A stretch of DNA of 64,000 nucleotides from Siphonodentalium dalli (lineage: Eukaryota; Mollusca; Scaphopoda; Gadilida; Siphonodentaliidae): NCBI GenBank assembly GCA_032622095.1, contig CP136063.1, positions 9,283,814-9,347,813 on the forward strand, written 5' to 3'. This document shows, piece by piece, positions 1 through 11,736 of the stretch. Under the pieces are notes generated by a model. The model was not told the origin of the DNA and searched no databases. It was given only the letters and a program-made list of their open reading frames with translations. Made by a program: the position numbers and the translations under genes. Position 1 is the stretch's first letter. Each line of letters opens with the position of its first letter.

Positions 1-50
1 ACCCTACATGGTGTGTTTACTGTCATCCCGGGATGCTAGGTCTAATCTTA
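1..50. repeat. Reference monomer of the satellite (consensus phase)
   Basis: This first full monomer matches the consensus I read from the array and defines the position numbers used here: 1 = A of ACCCTACATGG, 24-35 = CATCCCGGGATG, 40-50 = GTCTAATCTTA. Composition is 10 A, 12 C, 11 G, 17 T. The only CpG is at 29-30, at the centre of the 12-bp palindrome. No A-tracts or long homopolymers are present. The two 25-bp halves agree at 14 of 25 positions without gaps (shared CCC, ATG and alternate T/A positions), which suggests an old internal duplication. Confidence 0.95.
24..35. repeat. 12-bp perfect palindrome, first of about 1,280
   Basis: CATCCCGGGATG equals its own reverse complement and recurs every 50 bp through the window. 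It contains CCCGGG, so SmaI/XmaI sites lie about 50 bp apart. It is broken in minority monomers by T26 to C (CACCCC), G30 to T (CCCTGG), G31 to C or G32 to A. A role as a dimeric protein site or cruciform is only inference. Confidence 0.9.
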
Positions 51-944
51 ACCCTACATGGTGTGTTAACTGTCATCCCGGGATGCTAGGTCTAATCTTA
101 ACCCTACATGGTGTGTTTACTGTCATCCCGGGATGCTAGGTCTAATCTTAACCCTACATGGTGTGTTTACTGTCACCCCCGGGATGCTAGGTCTAATCTT
201 AACCCTACATGGTGTGTTTACTGTCATCCCGGGATGCTAGGTCTAATCTTAATCCTACATGGTGTGTTAACTGTCATCCCGGGATGCTAGGTCTAATCTT
301 AACCATACATGGTGTGTTTACTGTCATCCCGGGATGCTAGGTCTAATCTTAACCCTACATGGTGTGTTTACTGTCATCCCGGGATGCTAGGTCTAATCTT
401 AACCCTACATGGTGTGTTAACTGTCATCCCGGGATGCTAGGTCTAATCTTAACCCTACATGGTGTGTTAACTGTCATCCCGGGATGCTAGGTCTAATCTT
501 AACCCTACATGGTGTGTTAACTTTCACCCCGGGATGCTAGGTCTAATCTTAACCCTACATGGTGTGTTAACTGTCATCCCGGGATGCTAGGTCTAATCTT
601 AACCCTACATGGTGTGTTTACTGTCATCCCGGGATGCTAGGTCTAATATTAACCCTACATGGTGTGTTTCTGTCATCCCGGGATGCTAGGTCTAATCTTA
701 ACCCTACATGGTGTGTTTACTGTCATCCCTGGATGCTAGGTCTAATCTTAACCCTACATGGTGTGTTTACTGTCATCCCGGGATGCTAGGTCTAATCTTA
801 ACCCTACATGGTGTGTTTACTGTCATCCCGGGATGCTAGGTCTAATCTTAACCCCACATGGTGTGTTTACTGTCATCCCGGGATGCTAGGTCTAATCTTA
901 ACCATACATGGTGTGTTTACTGTCATCCCGGGATGCTAGGTCTA

Positions 945-3545
945 ATCTTAACCCCACATGGTGTGTTTACTGTCATCCCGGGATGCTAGGTCTAATCTTA
1001 ACCCTACATGGTGTGTTTACTGTCACCCCGGGATGCTAGGTCTAATCTTAACCCTACATGGTGTGTTTACTGTCATCCCGGGATGCTAGGTCTAATCTTA
1101 ATCCTACATGGTGTGTTAACTGTCATCCCGGGATGCTAGGTCTAATCTTAACCCTACATGGTGTGTTTACTGTCATCCCGGGATGCTAGGTCTAATCTTA
1201 ACCCTACATGGTGTGTTTACTGTCATCCCGGGATGCTAGGTCTAATCTTAACCCTACATGGTGTGTTAACTGTCATCCCGGGATGCTAGGTCTAATCTTA
1301 ACCCTACATGGTGTGTTAACTGTCATCCCGGGATGCTAGGTCTAATCTTAACCCTACATGGTGTGTTAACTGTCACCCCCGGGATGCTAGGTCTAATCTT
1401 AACCCTACATGGTGTGTTAACTGTCATCCCGGGATGCTAGGTCTAATCTTAACCCTACATGGTGCGTTTACTGTCATCCCGGGATGCTAGGTCTAATCTT
1501 AACCCTACATGGTGTGTTTACTGTCATCCCGGGATGCTAGGTCTAATCTTAACCCTACATGGTGTGTTTACTGTCATCCCTGGATGCTAGGTCTAATCTT
1601 AACCCTACATGGTGTGTTTACTGTCATCACGGGATGCTAGGTCTAATCTTAACCCTACATGGTGTGTTTACTGTCATCCCGGGATGCTAGGTCTAATCTT
1701 AACCCCACATGGTGTGTTTACTGTCATCCCGGGATGCTAGGTCTAATCTTAACCATACATGGTGTGTTTACTGTCATCCCGGGATGCTAGGTCTAATCTT
1801 AACCCTACATGGTGTGTTTACTGTCATCCCGGGATGCTAGATCTAATCTTAACCCTACATGGTGTGTTAACTGTCATCCCGGGATGCTAGGTCTAATCTT
1901 AACCCTACATGGTGTGTTTACTGTCATCCCGGGATGCTAGGTCTAATCTTAACCCTACATGGTGTGTTTACTGTCACCCCGGGATGCTAGGTCTAATCTT
2001 AACCCTACATGGTGTGTTAACTGTCATCCCGGGATGCTAGGTCTAATCTTAACCCTACATGGTGTGTTAACTGTTATCCCGGGATGCTAGGTCTAATCTT
2101 AACCCTACATGGTGTCTTAACTGTCATCCCGGGATGCTAGGTCTAATCTTAACCCTACATGGTGTGTTTACTGTCATCCCGGGATGCTAGGTCTAATCTT
2201 AACCCTACATGGTGTGTTTACTGTCATCCCGGGATGCTAGGTCTAATCTTAACCCTACATGGTGTGTTTACTGTCATCCCGGGATGCTAGATCTAATCTT
2301 AACCCTACATGGTGTGTTAACTGTCATCCCGGGATGCTAGGTCTAATCTTAACACTACATGGTGTGTTAACTGTCATCCCGGGATGCTAGGTCTAATCTT
2401 AACCCTACATGGTGTGTTGACTGTCATCCCGGGATGCTAGATCTAATCTTAACACTACATGGTGTGTTAACTGTCATTCCGGGATGCTAGGTCTAATCTT
2501 AACCCTACATGGTGTGTTAACTGTCATCCCGGGATGCTAGGTCTAATCTTAACCCTACATGGTGTGTTTACTGTCATCCCGGGATGCTAGGTCTAATCTT
2601 AACCCTACATGGTGTGTTAACTGTCATCCCGGGATGCTAGGTCTAATCTTAACCCTACATGGTGTGTTAACTGTCATCCCGGGATGCTAGGTCTAATCTT
2701 AACCCTACATGGTGTGTTAACTGTCATCCCGGGATGCTAGGTCTAATCTTAACCCTACATGGTGTGTTTACTGTCATCCCGGGATGCTAGGTCTAATCTT
2801 AACCCTACATGGTGTGTTTACTGTCATCCCGGGATGCTAGGTCTAATCTTAACCCTACATGGTGTGTTAACTGTCATCCCGGGATGCTAGGTCTAATCTT
2901 AACCCTACATGGTGTGTTTACTGTCATCCCGGGATGCTAGGTCTAATCTTAACCCTACATGGTGTGTTTACTGTCATCCCGGGATGCTAGGTCTAATCTT
3001 AACCCTACATGGTGTGTTTACTGTCATCCCGGGATGCTAGGTCTAATCTTAACCCTAAATGGTGTGTTAACTGTCATCCCGGGATGCTAGGTCTAATCTT
3101 AACCCTACATGGTGTGTTTACTGTCATCCCTGGATGCTAGGTCTAATCTTAACCCTACATGGTGTGTTTACTGCCATCCCGGGATGCTAGGTCTAATCTT
3201 AACCCTACATGGTATGTTAACTGTCATCCCGGGATGCTAGGTCTAATCTTAACCCTACATGGTGTGTTTACTGTCATCCCGGGATGCTAGGTCTAATCTT
3301 AACCCTACATGGTGTGTTTACTGTCATCCCGGGATGCTAGGTCTAATCTTAACCCTACATGGTGTGTTTACTGTCATCCCGGGATGCTAGGACTAATCTT
3401 AACCCTAAATGGTGTGTTAACTGTCATCCCGGGATGCTAGGTCTAATCTTAACCCTACATGGTGTGTTTACTGTCATCCCTGGATGCTAGGTCTAATCTT
3501 AACCCTACATGGTGTGTTTACTGCCATCCCGGGATGCTAGGTCTA
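945..3545. repeat. 2.6-kb block, copy 1
   Basis: Rare variants at 951 (CCCCACATG), 1461 (GGTGCG), 1621 (CATCAC), 2071 (GTTATCCC), 2111 (GTGTCTT), 2471 (CATTCC) and 3211 (GGTATG) all recur 2,600 or 2,601 bp downstream. The one-base shift is explained by an extra C near 1375. A third copy starts near 7700. The GGTATG monomer normally lies about 80 bp upstream of a D1/D2 cassette, but here the array continues with ordinary monomers instead. Confidence 0.88.
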
Positions 3546-3550
3546 ATCTT
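3031..3550. repeat. 350-bp (7-monomer) local duplication
   Basis: CCCTAAATGG (about 3053 and 3403), CCCTGG (about 3128 and 3478) and CTGCC (3171 and 3521) recur at exactly 350 bp. This adds seven monomers to the end of the first 2.6-kb copy. Confidence 0.8.
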
Positions 3551-5871
3551 AACCCCACATGGTGTGTTTACTGTCATCCCGGGATGCTAGGTCTAATCTT
3601 AACCCTACATGGTGTGTTTACTGTCACCCCGGGATGCTAGGTCTAATCTTAACCCTACATGGTGTGTTTACTGTCATCCCGGGATGCTAGGTCTAATCTT
3701 AATCCTACATGGTGTGTTAACTGTCATCCCGGGATGCTAGGTCTAATCTTAACCCTACATGGTGTGTTTACTGTCATCCCGGGATGCTAGGTCTAATCTT
3801 AACCCTACATGGTGTGTTTACTGTCATCCCGGGATGCTAGGTCTAATCTTAACCCTACATGGTGTGTTAACTGTCATCCCGGGATGCTAGGTCTAATCTT
3901 AACCCTACATGGTGTGTTAACTGTCATCCCGGGATGCTAGGTCTAATCTTAACCCTACATGGTGTGTTAACTGTCACCCCGGGATGCTAGGTCTAATCTT
4001 AACCCTACATGGTGTGTTAACTGTCATCCCGGGATGCTAGGTCTAATCTTAACCCTACATGGTGCGTTTACTGTCATCCCGGGATGCTAGGTCTAATCTT
4101 AACCCTACATGGTGTGTTTACTGTCATCCCGGGATGCTAGGTCTAATCTTAACCCTACATGGTGTGTTTACTGTCATCCCTGGATGCTAGGTCTAATCTT
4201 AACCCTACATGGTGTGTTTACTGTCATCACGGGATGCTAGGTCTAATCTTAACCCTACATGGTGTGTTTACTGTCATCCCGGGATGCTAGGTCTAATCTT
4301 AACCCCACATGGTGTGTTTACTGTCATCCCGGGATGCTAGGTCTAATCTTAACCATACATGGTGTGTTTACTGTCATCCCGGGATGCTAGGTCTAATCTT
4401 AACCCTACATGGTGTGTTTACTGTCATCCCGGGATGCTAGATCTAATCTTAACCCTACATGGTGTGTTAACTGTCATCCCGGGATGCTAGGTCTAATCTT
4501 AACCCTACATGGTGTGTTTACTGTCATCCCGGGATGCTAGGTCTAATCTTAACCCTACATGGTGTGTTTACTGTCACCCCGGGATGCTAGGTCTAATCTT
4601 AACCCTACATGGTGTGTTAACTGTCATCCCGGGATGCTAGGTCTAATCTTAACCCTACATGGTGTGTTAACTGTTATCCCGGGATGCTAGGTCTAATCTT
4701 AACCCTACATGGTGTCTTAACTGTCATCCCGGGATGCTAGGTCTAATCTTAACCCTACATGGTGTGTTTACTGTCATCCCGGGATGCTAGGTCTAATCTT
4801 AACCCTACATGGTGTGTTTACTGTCATCCCGGGATGCTAGGTCTAATCTTAACCCTACATGGTGTGTTTACTGTCATCCCGGGATGCTAGATCTAATCTT
4901 AACCCTACATGGTGTGTTAACTGTCATCCCGGGATGCTAGGTCTAATCTTAACACTACATGGTGTGTTAACTGTCATCCCGGGATGCTAGGTCTAATCTT
5001 AACCCTACATGGTGTGTTGACTGTCATCCCGGGATGCTAGATCTAATCTTAACACTACATGGTGTGTTAACTGTCATTCCGGGATGCTAGGTCTAATCTT
5101 AACCCTACATGGTGTGTTAACTGTCATCCCGGGATGCTAGGTCTAATCTTAACCCTACATGGTGTGTTTACTGTCATCCCGGGATGCTAGGTCTAATCTT
5201 AACCCTACATGGTGTGTTAACTGTCATCCCGGGATGCTAGGTCTAATCTTAACCCTACATGGTGTGTTAACTGTCATCCCGGGATGCTAGGTCTAATCTT
5301 AACCCTACATGGTGTGTTAACTGTCATCCCGGGATGCTAGGTCTAATCTTAACCCTACATGGTGTGTTTACTGTCATCCCGGGATGCTAGGTCTAATCTT
5401 AACCCTACATGGTGTGTTTACTGTCATCCCGGGATGCTAGGTCTAATCTTAACCCTACATGGTGTGTTAACTGTCATCCCGGGATGCTAGGTCTAATCTT
5501 AACCCTACATGGTGTGTTTACTGTCATCCCGGGATGCTAGGTCTAATCTTAACCCTACATGGTGTGTTTACTGTCATCCCGGGATGCTAGGTCTAATCTT
5601 AACCCTACATGGTGTGTTTACTGTCATCCCGGGATGCTAGGTCTAATCTTAACCCTAAATGGTGTGTTAACTGTCATCCCGGGATGCTAGGTCTAATCTT
5701 AACCCTACATGGTGTGTTTACTGTCATCCCTGGATGCTAGGTCTAATCTTAACCCTACATGGTGTGTTTACTGCCATCCCGGGATGCTAGGTCTAATCTT
5801 AACCCTACATGGTATGTTAACTGTCATCCCGGGATGCTAGGTCTAATCTTAACCCTACATGGTGTGTTTAC
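3546..5871. repeat. 2.6-kb block, copy 2
   Basis: This copy reproduces the rare variants of copy 1 at 3552, 4061, 4221, 4671, 4711, 5071 and 5811. It leads directly into the first D1/D2 cassette at 5891. The monomer before that cassette has CTATCATCCC, a change shared only with the monomer before the cassette at 10089. Confidence 0.88.
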
Positions 5872-5890
5872 TATCATCCCGGGATGCTAG

Positions 5891-6040
5891 GTGTGATTTT
5901 AACCCTATATGGTGTGTTTACTGTCATCCCGGGATGCTAGGTGTGATATTAACCATACAGGATGTGTTAACTGTCATCCCGGGATGCTAGGTGTGATATT
6001 AACCATACAGGATGTGTTAACTGTCATCCCGGGATGCTAG
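5891..6040. repeat. Divergent three-monomer cassette D1-D2-D2 (type example)
   Basis: D1 (5891-5940) has C42 to G, A44 to G, C47 to T and C7 to T. Each D2 (5941-5990 and 5991-6040) has C42 to G, A44 to G, C47 to A, C4 to A, T9 to G and G11 to A. These are the most diverged monomers in the array, yet they keep the palindrome. The same triplet starts each of the other 25 units below and serves as the HOR boundary marker. Confidence 0.95.
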
Positions 6041-6089
6041 GTCTAATCTTAACCCTACATGGTGTGTTACTGTCATCCCGGGATGCTAG
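6041..6089. repeat. 49-bp monomer following the cassette (type example)
   Basis: This monomer reads GTGTGTTACTG, one base shorter than the GTTTAC or GTTAAC forms. It directly follows the cassette in all units except those starting at 48071, 52720, 56269, 59918 and 63616. It accounts for unit lengths falling one base short of a multiple of 50. Confidence 0.93.
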
Positions 6090-9000
6090 GTCTAATCTTA
6101 ACCCTACATGGTGTGTTTACTATCACCCCGGGATGCTAGGTCTAATCTTAACCCTACATGGTGTGTTAACTGTCATCCCGGGATGCTAGGTCTAATCTTA
6201 ACCCTACATGGTGTGTTAACTGTCATCCCGGGATGCTAGGTCTAATCTTAACCCTACATGGTGTGTTTACTGTCATCCCGGGATGCTAGCTCTAATCTTA
6301 ACCCTACATGGTGTGTTAACTGTCACCCCGGGATGCTAGGTCTAATCTTAACCCTACATGGTGTGTTAACTGTCATCCCGGGATGCTAGGTCTAATCTTA
6401 ACCCTACATGGTGTGTTTACTGTCATCCCGGGATGCTAGGTCTAATCTTAACCCTACATGGTGTGTTTACTGTCATCCCGGGATGCTAGGTCTAATCTTA
6501 ACCCTACATGGTGTGTTTACTGTCATCCCTGGATGCTAGGTCTAATCTTAACCCTACATGGTGTGTTTACTGTCATCCCGGGATGCTAGGTCTAATCTTA
6601 ACCCTACATGGTGTGTTTACTGTCATCCCGGGATGCTAGGTCTAATCTTAACCCTACATGGTGTGTTTACTGTCATCCCGGGATGCTAGGTCTAATCTTA
6701 ACCATACATGGTGTGTTTACTGTCATCCCGGGATGCTAGGTCTAATCTTAACCCTACATGGTGTGTTTACTGTCATCCCGGGATGCTAGATCTAATCTTA
6801 ACCCTACATGGTGTGTTAACTGTCATCCCGGGATGCTAGGTCTAATCTTAACCCTACATGGTGTGTTTACTGTCATCCCGGGATGCTAGGTCTAATCTTA
6901 ATCCTACATGGTGTGTTAACTGTCATCCCGGGATGCTAGGTCTAATCTTAACCCTACATGGTGTGTTTACTGTCACCCCGGGATGCTAGGTCTAATCTTA
7001 ACCCTACATGGTGTGTTTACTGTCATCCCGGGATGCTAGGTCTAATCTTAATCCTACATGGTGTGTTAACTGTCATCCCGGGATGCTAGGTCTAATCTTA
7101 ACCCTACATGGTGTGTTTACTGTCATCCCGGGATGCTAGGTCTAATCTTAACCCTACATGGTGTGTTTACTGTCATCCCGGGATGCTAGGTCTAATCTTA
7201 ACCCTACATGGTGTGTTAACTGTCATCCCGGGATGCTAGGTCTAATCTTAACCCTACATGGTGTGTTAACTGTCATCCCGGGATGCTAGGTCTAATCTTA
7301 ACCCTACATGGTGTGTTAACTGTCATCCCGGGATGCTAGGTCTAATCTTAACCCTACATGGTGTGTTTACTGTCATCCCGGGATGCTAGGTCTAATATTA
7401 ACCCTACATGGTGTGTTTCTGTCATCCCGGGATGCTAGGTCTAATCTTAACCCTACATGGTGTGTTTACTGTCATCCCTGGATGCTAGGTCTAATCTTAA
7501 CCCTACATGGTGTGTTTACTGTCATCCCGGGATGCTAGGTCTAATCTTAACCCTACATGGTGTGTTTACTGTCATCCCGGGATGCTAGGTCTAATCTTAA
7601 CCCCACATGGTGTGTTTACTGTCATCCCGGGATGCTAGGTCTAATCTTAACTATACATGGTGTGTTTACTGTCATCCCGGGATGCTAGGTCTAATCTTAA
7701 CCCCACATGGTGTGTTTACTGTCATCCCGGGATGCTAGGTCTAATCTTAACCCTACATGGTGTGTTTACTGTCACCCCGGGATGCTAGGTCTAATCTTAA
7801 CCCTACATGGTGTGTTTACTGTCATCCCGGGATGCTAGGTCTAATCTTAATCCTACATGGTGTGTTAACTGTCATCCCGGGATGCTAGGTCTAATCTTAA
7901 CCCTACATGGTGTGTTTACTGTCATCCCGGGATGCTAGGTCTAATCTTAACCCTACATGGTGTGTTTACTGTCATCCCGGGATGCTAGGTCTAATCTTAA
8001 CCCTACATGGTGTGTTAACTGTCATCCCGGGATGCTAGGTCTAATCTTAACCCTACATGGTGTGTTAACTGTCATCCCGGGATGCTAGGTCTAATCTTAA
8101 CCCTACATGGTGTGTTAACTGTCACCCCGGGATGCTAGGTCTAATCTTAACCCTACATGGTGTGTTAACTGTCATCCCGGGATGCTAGGTCTAATCTTAA
8201 CCCTACATGGTGCGTTTACTGTCATCCCGGGATGCTAGGTCTAATCTTAACCCTACATGGTGTGTTTACTGTCATCCCGGGATGCTAGGTCTAATCTTAA
8301 CCCTACATGGTGTGTTTACTGTCATCCCTGGATGCTAGGTCTAATCTTAACCCTACATGGTGTGTTTACTGTCATCCCGGGATGCTAGGTCTAATCTTAA
8401 CCCTACATGGTGTGTTTACTGTCATCCCGGGATGCTAGGTCTAATCTTAACCCCACATGGTGTGTTTACTGTCATCCCGGGATGCTAGGTCTAATCTTAA
8501 CCATACATGGTGTGTTTACTGTCATCCCGGGATGCTAGGTCTAATCTTAACCCTACATGGTGTGTTTACTGTCATCCCGGGATGCTAGATCTAATCTTAA
8601 CCCTACATGGTGTGTTAACTGTCATCCCGGGATGCTAGGTCTAATCTTAACCCTACATGGTGTGTTTACTGTCATCCCGGGATGCTAGGTCTAATCTTAA
8701 CCCTACATGGTGTGTTTACTGTCACCCCGGGATGCTAGGTCTAATCTTAACCCTACATGGTGTGTTAACTGTCATCCCGGGATGCTAGGTCTAATCTTAA
8801 CCCTACATGGTGTGTTAACTGTTATCCCGGGATGCTAGGTCTAATCTTAACCCTACATGGTGTGTTAACTGTCACCCCGGGATGCTAGGTCTAATCTTAA
8901 CCCTACATGGTGTCTTAACTGTCATCCCGGGATGCTAGGTCTAATCTTAACCCTACATGGTGTGTTTACTGTCATCCCGGGATGCTAGGTCTAATCTTAA

Positions 9001-10088
9001 CCCTACATGGTGTGTTTACTGTCATCCCGGGATGCTAGGTCTAATCTTAACCCTACATGGTGTGTTTACTGTCATCCCGGGATGCTAGATCTAATCTTAA
9101 CCCTACATTGTGTGTTAACTGTCATCCCGGGATGCTAGGTCTAATCTTAACACTACATGGTGTGTTAACTGTCATCCCGGGATGCTAGGTCTAATCTTAA
9201 CCCTACATGGTGTGTTGACTGTCATCCCGGGATGCTAGATCTAATCTTAACACTACATGGTGTGTTAACTGTCATCCCGGGATGCTAGGTCTAATCTTAA
9301 CCCTACATGGTGTGTTAACTGTCATCCCGGGATGCTAGGTCTAATCTTAACCCTACATGGTGTGTTTACTGTCATCCCGGGATGCTAGGTCTAATCTTAA
9401 CCCTACATGGTGTGTTAACTGTCATCCCGGGATGCTAGGTCTAATCTTAACCCTACATGGTGTGTTAACTGTCATCCCGGGATGCTAGGTCTAATCTTAA
9501 CCCTACATGGTGTGTTAACTGTCATCCCGGGATGCTAGGTCTAATCTTAACCCTACATGGTGTGTTTACTGTCATCCCGGGATGCTAGGTCTAATCTTAA
9601 CCCTACATGGTGTGTTTACTGTCATCCCGGGATGCTAGGTCTAATCTTAACCCTACATGGTGTGTTAACTGTCATCCCGGGATGCTAGGTCTAATCTTAA
9701 CCCTACATGGTGTGTTTACTGTCATCCCGGGATGCTAGGTCTAATCTTAACCCTACATGGTGTGTTTACTGTCATCCCGGGATGCTAGGTCTAATCTTAA
9801 CCCTACATGGTGTGTTTACTGTCATCCCGGGATGCTAGGTCTAATCTTAACCCTAAATGGTGTGTTAACTGTCATCCCGGGATGCTAGGTCTAATCTTAA
9901 CCCTACATGGTGTGTTTACTGTCATCCCTGGATGCTAGGTCTAATCTTAACCCTACATGGTGTGTTTACTGCCATCCCGGGATGCTAGGTCTAATCTTAA
10001 CCCTACATGGTATGTTAACTGTCATCCCGGGATGCTAGGTCTAATCTTAACCCTACATGGTGTGTTTACTATCATCCCGGGATGCTAG

Positions 10089-11736
10089 GTGTGATTTTAA
10101 CCCTATATGGTGTGTTTACTGTCATCCCGGGATGCTAGGTGTGATATTAACCATACAGGATGTGTTAACTGTCATCCCGGGATGCTAGGTGTGATATTAA
10201 CCATACAGGATGTGTTAACTGTCATCCCGGGATGCTAGGTCTAATCTTAACCCTACATGGTGTGTTACTGTCATCCCGGGATGCTAGGTCTAATCTTAAC
10301 CCTACATGGTGTGTTTACTATCACCCCGGGATGCTAGGTCTAATCTTAACCCTACATGGTGTGTTAACTGTCATCCCGGGATGCTAGGTCTAATCTTAAC
10401 CCTACATGGTGTGTTAACTGTCATCCCGGGATGCTAGGTCTAATCTTAACCCTACATGGTGTGTTTACTGTCATCCCGGGATGCTAGCTCTAATCTTAAC
10501 CCTACATGGTGTGTTAACTGTCACCCCGGGATGCTAGGTCTAATCTTAACCCTACATGGTGTGTTAACTGTCATCCCGGGATGCTAGGTCTAATCTTAAC
10601 CCTACATGGTGTGTTTACTGTCATCCCGGGATGCTAGGTCTAATCTTAACCCTACATGGTGTGTTTACTGTCATCCCGGGATGCTAGGTCTAATCTTAAC
10701 CCTACATGTTGTGTTTACTGTCATCCCTGGATGCTAGGTCTAATCTTAACCCTACATGGTGTGTTTACTGTCATCCCGGGATGCTAGGTCTAATCTTAAC
10801 CCTACATGGTGTGTTTACTGTCATCCCGGGATGCTAGGTCTAATCTTAACCCTACATGGTGTGTTTACTGTCATCCCGGGATGCTAGGTCTAATCTTAAC
10901 CCTACATGGTGTGTTTACTGTCATCCCGGGATGCTAGGTCTAATCTTAACCCTACATGGTGTGTTTACTGTCATCCCGGGATGCTAGATCTAATCTTAAC
11001 CCTACATGGTGTGTTAACTGTCATCCCGGGATGCTAGGTCTAATCTTAACCTACATGGTGTGTTTACTGTCATCCCTGGATGCTAGGTCTAATCTTAACC
11101 CTACATGGTGTGTTAACTGTCATCCCGGGATGCTAGGTCTAATCTTAACCCTACATGGTGTGTTTACTGTCATCCCGGGATGCTAGGTCTAATCTTAACC
11201 CTACATGGTGTCTTTACTGTCATCCCGGGATGCTAGGTCTAATCTTAACCCTACATGGTGTGTTAACTGTCATCCCGGGATGCTAGGTCTAATCTTATCC
11301 CTACATGGTGTGTTAACTGTCATCCCGGAATGCTAGGTCTAATCTTAACCCTACATGGTGTGTTTACTGTCATCCCGGGATGCTAGGTCTAATCTTAACC
11401 CTACATGGTGTGTTTACTGTCATCCCTGGATGCTAGGTCTAATCTTAACCCTACATGGTGTGTTTACTGCCATCCCGGGATGCTAGGTCTAATCTTAACC
11501 CTACATGGTGTGTTTACTGTCATCCCGGGATGCTAGGTCTAATCTTAACCCTACATGGTGTGTTTACTGTCATCCCTGGATGCTAGGTCTAATCTTAACC
11601 CTACATGGTGTGTTTACTGCCATCCCGGGATGCTAGGTCTAATCTTAACCCTACATGGTATGTTAACTGTCATCCCGGGATGCTAGGTCTAATCTTAACC
11701 CTACATGGTGTGTTTACTGTCATCCCGGGATGCTAG
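10089..11736. repeat. HOR unit 2 (1,648 bp)
   Basis: Cassette, 49-bp monomer, then CTATCACCCC and CTAGCTCT (near 10486), both also found just after the previous cassette near 6121 and 6288. A second 49-bp monomer lacks one C near 11050 (AACCTACATG). The pair CCCTGG then CTGCC is duplicated at a 150-bp step (11425 and 11575). Confidence 0.9.

Larger units (their letters stand above)
1..5890. repeat. Cassette-free leading segment with two tandem 2.6-kb copies
   Basis: No divergent D1/D2 cassette occurs in these 5.9 kb. Bases 1 to about 950 match about 6750-7700 with roughly a 6.75-6.80-kb offset; for example the one-base-short GTGTTTCTG monomer occurs near 667 and again near 7416. From about 945 the sequence is a tandem duplication offset by 2,600-2,601 bp. 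Two 51-bp monomers with an extra C (CACCCCC) lie near 173-180 and 1375-1381. Confidence 0.85.
5891..10088. repeat. HOR unit 1 (4,198 bp)
   Basis: The unit opens with the cassette and the 49-bp monomer. It holds a second 49-bp monomer (GTGTTTCTG near 7416), hence 4,200 minus 2. From about 7700 to 10070 it carries a third copy of the 2.6-kb block seen at 945 and 3546, with the same rare variants (GGTGCG near 8211, GTTATCCC near 8821). One extra CACCCC monomer has been inserted before GTGTCTT near 8911. Confidence 0.9.

Noticed and set aside
108-290. 60-codon open frame on the + strand
   Set aside because: It is a read-through of satellite monomers that stays open because of a 51-bp monomer near 175. 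There is no ribosome-binding or splice context, no domain, and the same peptide words recur wherever an indel occurs.
5891-6040. Cassette as an inserted mobile element
   Set aside because: D1 and D2 are themselves 50-bp satellite monomers in phase with the array. There are no terminal repeats or target-site duplications, so they are diverged monomers, not an insertion.
10956-11186. 76-codon open frame on the + strand
   Set aside because: Satellite translation kept open by a 49-bp monomer near 11050. The peptide is a permutation of the same three-frame words as the other frames.
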